A stretch of DNA of 64,000 bases. Source: Rhodoferax sp. TH121. Lineage in GTDB: Bacteria > Pseudomonadota > Gammaproteobacteria > Burkholderiales > Burkholderiaceae_C. Where the stretch lies: assembly GCF_002251855.1 (NCBI RefSeq), contig NZ_NOXW01000016.1, forward strand, positions 1 to 64,000, written 5' to 3'. Numbering within the stretch: the first letter of the stretch is position 1; the number at the start of each line of letters is the position of its first letter. The position numbers and the translations under genes are program-made. Shown one piece after another: positions 57,390 to 64,000 of the stretch. The notes beneath the pieces are model-generated. The model was given only the letters and a program-made list of their open reading frames with translations. It did no database searches and had not been told where the DNA came from.

Positions 57390-57860
57390 TTACAATTTGA
57401 GATGGGTTGAGCTCTTAACCTCTTCCATGACTGCGTAGGTCCGTGTTTCTCGTACCCCCGGGAGCTGCCACAGCACGGTGCCGGCAAACGCCCGATAGGC
57501 GGTCATATCCGCCATGCGGGTTTTGAGCAGGTAATCGAACCCACCTGCCACCATGTGGCATTCCATGATCTCGGGATGTACCTGCACGGAAGCCTTGAAT
57601 GCATCAAAGACATTGGGCGTGGTCTTGTCCAACAACACCTCAATAAACACCATCATCCCCATGCCCAGCTTGAGCGGGTTCAGCCGAGCCTCGTAGCCCA
57701 GGATGTAGCCGTCTTTGGTCAGGCGCTGCACGCGGGCCAGTACGGCGGTGGGCGACAACCCCACAGTCTCCGCCAGCTTGAGATTGGACAGCCGACCGTC
57801 TTCCTGCAAACACGCAAGGATGCGTAGGTCAATGCGGTCCAGTTCAGGCAAGTCGCTCAC
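57390..57860 (-). CDS. Lrp/AsnC family transcriptional regulator
   Basis: The 156-residue protein has the Lrp layout: DRIDLRILACLQEDGRLSNLKLAETVGLSPTAVLARVQRLTKDGYILGYEARLNP (helix-turn-helix) and a RAM domain with VHPEIMECHMVAGGFDYLLKTRMADM. Close relatives respond to amino acids such as leucine or lysine. It lies between an orphan binding protein and a chemoreceptor, same strand, ten bases after the latter. Confidence 0.92.
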   Translation of the reverse strand: MSDLPELDRIDLRILACLQEDGRLSNLKLAETVGLSPTAVLARVQRLTKDGYILGYEARLNPLKLGMGMMVFIEVLLDKTTPNVFDAFKASVQVHPEIMECHMVAGGFDYLLKTRMADMTAYRAFAGTVLWQLPGVRETRTYAVMEEVKSSTHLKL

Positions 57861-57870
57861 AACAGGGTTT

Positions 57871-59832
57871 TTACTTCAGCTTGAAAAACGACACTTCTTG
57901 GGCCAAGCGCGACGCTTGGTCTGAAAGTGCGGTGGCGGCTGCCGCCGTTTCCTCTACCAGGGCCGCATTTTGTTGGGTGTTTTGGTCCAAGTCGTGCACC
58001 GCGCTGCCCACCTGGCTCACGCCCAGCGACTGTTCTTTGGTGGCGTTGGCAATCTCGGTCATTAGGCTGTCAATGCGCGCGGCATTGCCCACGATGTCTG
58101 CAATGGCGGTGCCGGCCTCGCCCACCACTTGCGTGCCTTTTTCCACTTGCTCGATACTGGCGTTGATCAGGGTTTTGATTTCCTTGGCCGCCTCAGCACT
58201 GCGCCCCGCCAAAGACCGCACCTCGCTGGCCACGACCGCAAAACCGCGGCCCTGTTCACCCGCTCGTGCCGCTTCTACCGCCGCATTCAGGGCCAGGATA
58301 TTGGTTTGGAAGGCAATGCCGTCGATCACGCTGATGATTTCGGAAATTTTGCTGGACGAGGCATTGATGCCCTGCATGGTGCTCTCGACCTGGGCGATCA
58401 CCTCACCGCCACGTTTGGCAGACCGGGCATTGGCACGAACAATTTCGGCAGCACCCGATACCGTCTCGGACGTGCGCTGCACGGTTTCCGAAATCTGCGT
58501 CATGGTGGCGGCTGTTTGCTCCAGGGCCGCAGCGCTGGCCTCGGTGCGGCGTGACAGGTCTTGCGACGCGGAGGCAATCTCTTCGCTGGCCGTGTTCACA
58601 TTGCCCGCACCGTCCAAGGTGTTGCGCACAATCACGCGCAAGCTGGCTTCCATGTCGCGCAGGGTGATCATCAGGTGGGCCGCTTCGTCCTTGCCCCAAG
58701 GGGGGGGCGCCGTCACCAAGTTGCCTTGGGTGATTTGCTCCAAGTGGCCGGTGACTTCGCGCAGGCCGCCCATCATGACCTTGTAAAACGCCAAGAGCAT
58801 GTAAAAGGCCAACAACACGCAAGCGAGGGTCACTATGAGCTCTCGTGTCTCGACGCTACGGATTTCTTTGATCCGTTCGTTGAGACGCTCCTCAAGTCGC
58901 GCCATTAGCTTTTTGTTCATGGCTCGCTCTGCCTGCACAACAGCCAAACCCTGCCGCAAGAAGGCATCGGCATCACCTTCCGGCGATTCAGCCAAGAGTT
59001 GCTTTTTGGTGGCAGCAATGAATGCGCCGTAAGCGTCGTCGTGGGCCACCATGCCATATTTGGCATCGGCCTCCGGTGTTCCACCTGTGGCCCGTTGGTA
59101 GCTGTTTTCCAAGACGGTTTCGATGAACTTCAGCAAGCCCAGCCCCTCACCCACCAATTCAATAGTGGCAGAGTTTTTCTCTGCTGATTTGAGCGTGTTC
59201 CACCCGAGTAAAGCAAGCCGGTGCACGGCCTCGGTTTGCGCAGACGCAAACAGTACACTGAAGTTCATCAGGTGGAAGCTCTCCAGCTCCGGATCCAACG
59301 CCAGCTCCGATGTATCCCCCACATGGAGACCCAAAGCCAACAGCGCGTCCAGCAGTTCGCCATGCGCTTGCATGGTGGCAATTGCGTCTTTGCCATTTGG
59401 AGCACTCATCAGGTTCTGGTGCAGCTTTTCGACTTTTCCGAACGCCTCCGCGGTGTTCAAGTCTGGGCTCAAGGTTTTATCTACCGCCTTCAACTTGGCA
59501 AAGGCGTCCGCCACTTTGCTTTGGCTGGATGCAAGTTCGCTGGAGCCGCTAATGACGTTCATCCGGCGGTCTTGGGCGTGCGCAATCAGCTCGTGCAAGG
59601 GCTTGGTGTACTCAATTCCTTGCAGCTCGTGGCGGGTGCTTGCGATTTGCGCGCCCGCTGTTAACTCTTTTTCAACCAACAGAAGGGTGATGGGCACAAG
59701 AAACAAGAATGCAATCCATGCAGACTTGACCGGGAAGTTGAGTCTACGGAACAAGCGCACGCCGGGTGACAGCCAGCCGTGGTAGCGGAAGAAGGAGCCA
59801 AATCCGGCGTCGCCAGCCAACGCATTGCTCAT
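57871..59832 (-). CDS. Methyl-accepting chemotaxis protein
   Basis: The 653-residue receptor has one membrane helix at about residues 39-53, a long periplasmic helical sensor domain (to about residue 330), a second helix ([24 protein letters not shown]), HAMP domain and a cytoplasmic coiled coil with the tip [31 protein letters not shown]. The sensor resembles no named ligand class. The C-terminus lacks the NWETF pentapeptide, so adaptation relies on other tethering. It is followed 131 bases upstream by the GGDEF-EAL gene. Confidence 0.93.
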   Translation of the reverse strand: MSNALAGDAGFGSFFRYHGWLSPGVRLFRRLNFPVKSAWIAFLFLVPITLLLVEKELTAGAQIASTRHELQGIEYTKPLHELIAHAQDRRMNVISGSSELASSQSKVADAFAKLKAVDKTLSPDLNTAEAFGKVEKLHQNLMSAPNGKDAIATMQAHGELLDALLALGLHVGDTSELALDPELESFHLMNFSVLFASAQTEAVHRLALLGWNTLKSAEKNSATIELVGEGLGLLKFIETVLENSYQRATGGTPEADAKYGMVAHDDAYGAFIAATKKQLLAESPEGDADAFLRQGLAVVQAERAMNKKLMARLEERLNERIKEIRSVETRELIVTLACVLLAFYMLLAFYKVMMGGLREVTGHLEQITQGNLVTAPPPWGKDEAAHLMITLRDMEASLRVIVRNTLDGAGNVNTASEEIASASQDLSRRTEASAAALEQTAATMTQISETVQRTSETVSGAAEIVRANARSAKRGGEVIAQVESTMQGINASSSKISEIISVIDGIAFQTNILALNAAVEAARAGEQGRGFAVVASEVRSLAGRSAEAAKEIKTLINASIEQVEKGTQVVGEAGTAIADIVGNAARIDSLMTEIANATKEQSLGVSQVGSAVHDLDQNTQQNAALVEETAAAATALSDQASRLAQEVSFFKLK

Positions 59833-59964
59833 ACCTACCTTTAATAAGTGAGGTTAATTTAGTTCATCATAGCCAAAAGGCGTGTTTTGTATGCAATTTT
59901 TGTGCATACCTGAGCGCAAAAATGTTGAGCCGTCTTCCTGGTACCACGGGCCGTCAGCACCATG

Positions 59965-62529
59965 TCATGGAGCAGGTGCCGGGCGGCCAAACAAATAGCC
60001 CTGAAAGTGGGTGCAACCCAGCGCTACCAGAGCGTCGCGCTGCTCTGTGGTTTCTACACCCTCTGCAATCACTTGCAGGTGCAGGCTGTCGCCCAAGGTC
60101 ACGATGGCGCGCACGATGCTGGCGCTCGAGTGGTCAAGCAGCAGGTCGTGCACAAACGATTGGTCGATCTTGAGCTGGTCCAGCGGCAGGCGCTTGAGCA
60201 CATTGAGTGACGAGTAACCAGTACCAAAGTCATCCAATGAGATACGCACGCCCAGTGCTTTGAGTGCGTCCATCTTCTGAATCACTCCTCCCAGGTCGTC
60301 AATCAGCTGGCTTTCGGTCAGCTCTAGTTCCAGCCGCTCCGGTTTGGCGCCGGTCGCCTGCAAGATCGCCTGCACCTGGGCCACCAAGTCACTCTGGCGG
60401 AACTGGCGTGCACTGAGGTTGACGGCGATGGACAGCCCTGCGGTGCTTTCATGCGCTGCCCAGCGCACCAGTTGCTTGCAGGCGGTCTCCAATATCCATT
60501 CACCCAGCGCAAGAATCAACCCAGAGCTTTCGGCCACGGGAATAAATTCCGCCGGCGACACCAAGCCGCGCACTGGGTGTTGCCAGCGCACCAAGGCTTC
60601 TACGCCCACGGTTTGCCCTTGCTCGTCCACCTGGGGTTGGTAGTACAGCAAGAACTGCCGGGCCTCGAGTGCCCGGTGCAGGTCTGTTTCCAGGGCCGTG
60701 CGTGCAGTCACTTGCGCCTGCATCTGTGGGTTGAAGAAACGCACAGTGTTGCGCCCGTCTGCCTTGGCTTGGTACATGGCCAAGTCGGCCTGTTTCAGCA
60801 ATTCGTCTTGGTTGGAGTCTGGGCCGCCAAACATGGCCACACCAATGCTGACGGAGGTTTGGTAGGCGTGGCCGTCCAGCAGATAGGGTTCGCTGAGTTT
60901 GCGCAGGATTTTTTCTGCCAAGTGCTGGGCGTGTACCACCGCGTCGCTCAGTGAAGTACCCAAGTCTTGCACCATGGCCACAAACTCATCGCCCCCCTGG
61001 CGTGCCAGGGTGTCCTGGGCCCGGGTGCAGGCGGAGAGCCGGGCTGCAATTTCCGTCAGCAGCAAGTCACCAACGCTGTGCCCCAAGGTATCGTTCAAGT
61101 CCTTGAAGTTGTCCACATCAATGAACAACAAGGCGCCACAGGTGTGGCTACGCTGTAGTACGGCCATTGCCTGGTGCAGGCGTTCCATCAGCAGGCGCCG
61201 GTTGGGCAGGTGGGTCAGCGGGTCATAAAAGGCAAGCTGGTGGATGGCACGCTCGGCCTGCTTTTGTTTGGTGATGTCGGTCGAAATGCCGCATAGGGCG
61301 TAAATCGACCCGTCGGGTCGGTGCAAGGGCAGCTTGATGGAGAGGTATGTGTGTTCCGGTCCGCCATCCGCGCTGCGGTTGGTCTCTTCTTCCTCCACCC
61401 GCTCACCCTGCTGCACCACGCGCAGGTCGTTGACCCGCAACTTGGCTACCGTGGCCGCATCGAAGTAATCGGCATCTGTGTGCCCCACCACTTCCTCGGG
61501 GATGGCGCCAAACAGTTCGCAGACCTTGCGGTTGGCGTATTGGTAGCGCAGCGAAGCGTCCTTGATGTAGATGAACGCGTCCACGCTGTTGAGGATGGTG
61601 TTGAGCCGGTCTTCGCTGGCGCGCAAACTGCGCGTCTTCTCGGCCACTTCGCGCCGCAAAAACCACCAAGCGCCTAGCACCAGTACGAGAAAGCCTCCCA
61701 AACTGCCCAGTGCCCACCAAACGACCTGGGGAACCAGAAATTGGGGGGGGGCTTCCATCCAGCGCTTGAGTACTTCAAAGTAGTGCGAATCATCGTCGGA
61801 TTGCCAAGACTTCAAGTTGGACTCGATGGTGGCGATCAGGTCAGGGTTCCTGCCTTTGCCCGTTGCAAAAAACAACTGCGATGGCTGGAACAGCACCGGT
61901 GTGGACACTAGTTTGAAACGGGGCGCCTGCAAGTCGCCGTAAAAGCGGTTGGCCACAGCCGCGTCTACTTCGCCGCGAGAGGCCATCTGAAACGCGGCTT
62001 GCAGGCTTTCTGCAGGCACCAGCTCGGCCTGCACACCAAAACCGGCCATCAGATTGCGCAGATAGTCTTGCTGCACCGAACCTTGCAACACGGCAATACG
62101 CCGATTTTTAAGATCCAGTGCCGAGCGTATGGGGGTGTCCGGGCGGGCATAGATTTGTGACCAGCTCAGCAGCGCCGGTGTGGCGTGGAAGTCAAACAGC
62201 GTGGCCCGTTCGGGTGTGAACGCCACATCTGGCATCAGGTCGATGCTGCCGTCCTGCAGGGCGTCCAGGCAGGCTTTCCATTCGCAAGGTACCGGCACCA
62301 GCGTCCAGTCGTGGTGCTGGGCCATTTGAAGCGCCAGCTCGCCAAAAATGCCGGACGGCTGTTGCTGGTCGTTAAGGAAGATCTTGGGTTCGTTCTGGTA
62401 CACGCCCATGCGTACTTCGCGTGGGTGGTCGGCATGCGCGGCACCAGCCAAGGCACACAGCCCCGCCAACACGGCCAGTGCTACCACCCAGTGGCGGCGC
62501 CCTACGGCATACAAACGGATCTTGGGCAT
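59965..62529 (-). CDS. Periplasmic-sensor PAS-GGDEF-EAL protein
   Basis: The 854-residue protein has a signal/anchor helix, a periplasmic SBP_bac_3-like domain (MGVYQNEPKIFLNDQQQPSGIFGELALQMAQ... IDLMPDVAFTPER), a membrane helix near residue 275 (VWWALGSLGGFLVLVLGAWWFL), PAS (DRLNTILNSVDAFIYIKD...), GGDEF with RQGGDEFVAM intact and EAL with VEALVRW intact and DDFGTGYSSL. It could make or break cyclic-di-GMP. The sensor probably binds an amino acid or sugar acid. Confidence 0.93.
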   Translation of the reverse strand: MPKIRLYAVGRRHWVVALAVLAGLCALAGAAHADHPREVRMGVYQNEPKIFLNDQQQPSGIFGELALQMAQHHDWTLVPVPCEWKACLDALQDGSIDLMPDVAFTPERATLFDFHATPALLSWSQIYARPDTPIRSALDLKNRRIAVLQGSVQQDYLRNLMAGFGVQAELVPAESLQAAFQMASRGEVDAAVANRFYGDLQAPRFKLVSTPVLFQPSQLFFATGKGRNPDLIATIESNLKSWQSDDDSHYFEVLKRWMEAPPQFLVPQVVWWALGSLGGFLVLVLGAWWFLRREVAEKTRSLRASEDRLNTILNSVDAFIYIKDASLRYQYANRKVCELFGAIPEEVVGHTDADYFDAATVAKLRVNDLRVVQQGERVEEEETNRSADGGPEHTYLSIKLPLHRPDGSIYALCGISTDITKQKQAERAIHQLAFYDPLTHLPNRRLLMERLHQAMAVLQRSHTCGALLFIDVDNFKDLNDTLGHSVGDLLLTEIAARLSACTRAQDTLARQGGDEFVAMVQDLGTSLSDAVVHAQHLAEKILRKLSEPYLLDGHAYQTSVSIGVAMFGGPDSNQDELLKQADLAMYQAKADGRNTVRFFNPQMQAQVTARTALETDLHRALEARQFLLYYQPQVDEQGQTVGVEALVRWQHPVRGLVSPAEFIPVAESSGLILALGEWILETACKQLVRWAAHESTAGLSIAVNLSARQFRQSDLVAQVQAILQATGAKPERLELELTESQLIDDLGGVIQKMDALKALGVRISLDDFGTGYSSLNVLKRLPLDQLKIDQSFVHDLLLDHSSASIVRAIVTLGDSLHLQVIAEGVETTEQRDALVALGCTHFQGYLFGRPAPAP

Positions 62530-62748
62530 GCATGGACCTCCTGAGGCGCATTCTGCGATGCATTCTTTGCTGAAACTTCACCGGCATCAATAGGCGAAAC
62601 TGTGCACGCACCGCCCATCAATTGTCCCCAGCATAGCCCCTAGTCCATCGTCCGGGTGGGCAACGATTTGAAACCAATTCGAAGAAGCAGGCAGTGCACG
62701 CTTCATTACACTGTGCGCCGCAGGCAAAACACACAGGGAGGAAGCAAA
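62530..62748. other. Intergenic region without recognised gene
   Basis: The 219 bases between the divergent GGDEF-EAL and OmpA-family genes hold promoter space for both; I see no palindrome, RNA structure or small gene strong enough to report. Confidence 0.6.
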
Positions 62749-63879
62749 ATGCCGTTCAAGAATGGGGTCAAACGTGTCGTCGTCAACCTAACAGCTATGG
62801 CTTTGGGTCTTGCTGCAGTGGCCGGGCCTTCCCTGGCCAACCAAGAGGCCGATCACCCGGAGGTCGCCCGGTTTCCCGGGGCCCTTATCAAGAACTACGA
62901 CTACAAGGAATACGAAGAATTCCAGCTTATTCTGGCCAAACCCCAGAGCATGCCTGGTGGGGGATATACCGCGGCAAAGCTGATGCCGCTGGAGGGCAAG
63001 GTCACCTACATCCATTACGAAATGCCCAAGTCGGTGTCGCCCTTGCAGGTGTTCCGCAATTACCAGTCCTCATTGCGCCGCAGTGGTTTTGCCGAGTTGT
63101 TCACGTGCGAACGGCCTTGCACCACGGAGAACCTGAGCGCATTCAGCGGTTTGATGAAGGCCCGCAAGCTGTATCTGAACTACAGCACCGACAACCAGTA
63201 CCTGGCTGCCCAGCGCAACAACACCTATGTGTCCCTGTGGGTGAATGATGGTGGCGCTTGGCTGTTTGTGGTGGAGAAAGAAAAACTCAACGATGGCCTC
63301 ATGGCCGTGACGGGCGAAAGCCCGATTGCCAAAGCGCTGGGAGCAGACGGCAAGGTGGATTTGTATGGGTTCCAGTTCGACACGGGCAAAGCTGTGCTGC
63401 GTGATGGCTCCAAGCCCACCCTGCAGGAATTGGGCAAAGTGCTGCAAGACAACCCGAGCCTGAGTCTGGAAGTGGTGGGCCATACCGACGATGTAGGCGG
63501 CGCAGACGCCAACCAACGCCTCTCAGAAGCCCGGGCCGCCGCAGTGGCGGACGCACTCAGCCGCCAGCACGGCATTGCCGCGCAGCGACTCAAAACCCGG
63601 GGTGTGGGCCAGACGGTGCCCTTGGCCGCCAACACCACGGAGGCTGGCCGCGCGCAGAACCGGCGCGTGGAAATCATTGCCCAATTGCCTGACACTGCCA
63701 CCAAGGCGGCGCCTGCCAGCCGTGCCGCTCCTGCGGTGCAGCCCCCGACACCCAACACTGCGGCTGCTCAGCCAAGCGGCACGCCGGCGACCGAACAGCC
63801 CAAGCCACGCAATTTGTTGGAGGACGCCAACAAGGCGGTCGAAGCCGCAGGCAAGCTCAAAAACTTGTTTGGACTCTGA
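62749..63879 (+). CDS. DUF4892 and OmpA domain envelope protein
   Basis: The 376-residue protein has a signal peptide (to about residue 31, SLANQEADHPE), an N-terminal DUF4892 domain (GALIKNYDYKEYEEFQLILAKP, GKVTYIHYEMPKSVSPLQVFRNYQSSLRRSGF, LFTCERPCTTENL), an OmpA peptidoglycan-binding domain with VDLYGFQFDTGKAVLRDGSKPTLQELGKVL and HTDDVGG, NRRVEII and a proline-alanine-rich C-terminal extension. GGAGGAAG precedes the ATG. It is anchored to peptidoglycan in the periplasm or outer membrane. Confidence 0.9.
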   Translation: MPFKNGVKRVVVNLTAMALGLAAVAGPSLANQEADHPEVARFPGALIKNYDYKEYEEFQLILAKPQSMPGGGYTAAKLMPLEGKVTYIHYEMPKSVSPLQVFRNYQSSLRRSGFAELFTCERPCTTENLSAFSGLMKARKLYLNYSTDNQYLAAQRNNTYVSLWVNDGGAWLFVVEKEKLNDGLMAVTGESPIAKALGADGKVDLYGFQFDTGKAVLRDGSKPTLQELGKVLQDNPSLSLEVVGHTDDVGGADANQRLSEARAAAVADALSRQHGIAAQRLKTRGVGQTVPLAANTTEAGRAQNRRVEIIAQLPDTATKAAPASRAAPAVQPPTPNTAAAQPSGTPATEQPKPRNLLEDANKAVEAAGKLKNLFGL

Positions 63880-64000
63880 GCGCTGAGTTTTCTGCTCAAA
63901 GCCGGTCGGGTGAACGGTTTTGTTTGGTTGCCGAGTTTTACACTGAAAAATCTCGTTAATTTAGAGAAAAAGTCAGAGTGGACTGCTGAAAAATAGCGAC
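63880..64000. other. Sequence after the OmpA-family gene, no gene seen
   Basis: The final 121 bases have no open frame of note. AT-rich stretches occur but no T-run hairpin is clear, so any terminator for the OmpA-family gene is not recognised here. Confidence 0.5.

Overview
The window looks like a chromosomal segment of a betaproteobacterium of the order Burkholderiales, most likely family Comamonadaceae and Rhodoferax-like. I infer this from gene order and protein character: tuf-rpsJ followed by the S10 cluster, a permease-less manX-ptsH-ptsI phosphotransferase set, ybeD-lipB-lipA, rsmI/yraN-diaA-dolP, and pilT-pilU head to head with yggS. No database search was possible. There are no phage genes, insertion sequences, CRISPR arrays or rRNA genes, and no gap without a gene exceeds about 220 bases.

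Layout. 1-5500: end of tuf and the S10 ribosomal protein operon (rpsJ to rpsQ), with a structured 199-nt gap between rpsJ and rplC. 5600-9160: peroxiredoxin, GNAT acetyltransferase, cytochrome b561 divergent from cytochrome c', a TlpA-like thioredoxin and a DUF4197 protein. 9156-13403: lipoprotein, MFS transporter and the regulatory PTS (EIIA-Man, HPr, EI). 13474-16158: DMT exporter, AraC regulator, aldo-keto reductase. 16358-18379: lipoate synthesis (lipA, lipB, ybeD). 18539-25655: complete F1Fo ATP synthase operon atpIBEFHAGDC. 25714-31258: TPM/LemA proteins, a run of little-known small genes, a YheT-type hydrolase and a membrane cytochrome c5. 31352-33545: tRNA-Arg(CCG) and pobA divergent from its IclR-type regulator. 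33569-35959: hemolysin III family protein, DEAD-box helicase, small hypothetical. 36145-45555: alpha-glucoside ABC transporter, two GH13 glucosidases and a MATE transporter. 45559-49660: lactonase, SDR, GntR regulator, DgoK and KDPGal aldolase, a sugar-acid (galactonate-type) route. 49665-52255: rsmI, yraN, diaA, dolP. 52284-57860: hydroxyisobutyrate dehydrogenase-like gene, pilU, pilT, yggS, a LivJ-like binding protein and an Lrp regulator. 57871-63879: chemoreceptor, a periplasmic-sensor GGDEF-EAL protein and an OmpA-family protein.

How it fits together: the agl-type cluster imports alpha-glucosides and hydrolyses them in the cytoplasm, and the neighbouring lactonase/SDR/DgoK/aldolase genes can feed sugar acids into central metabolism. 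The PTS set has no membrane permease and is therefore probably regulatory. The pob pair handles 4-hydroxybenzoate.

The most unusual signal is a dispersed repeat of about 60-65 bp, found in eight copies by eye. All copies start with a 17-nt head GCT-N11-AGC, followed by a core resembling TTGCGCAGTATCC and then GCTAGAGGCC. Two copies are wholly intergenic, two supply the stop codon of the gene they abut, one (reversed) covers the start of the YheT-type hydrolase, and three lie inside genes (an MFS transporter, a hydroxyisobutyrate dehydrogenase and yggS), all in the same reading frame, the only sense frame without stop codons. This behaviour resembles protein-coding palindromic elements of Rickettsia.
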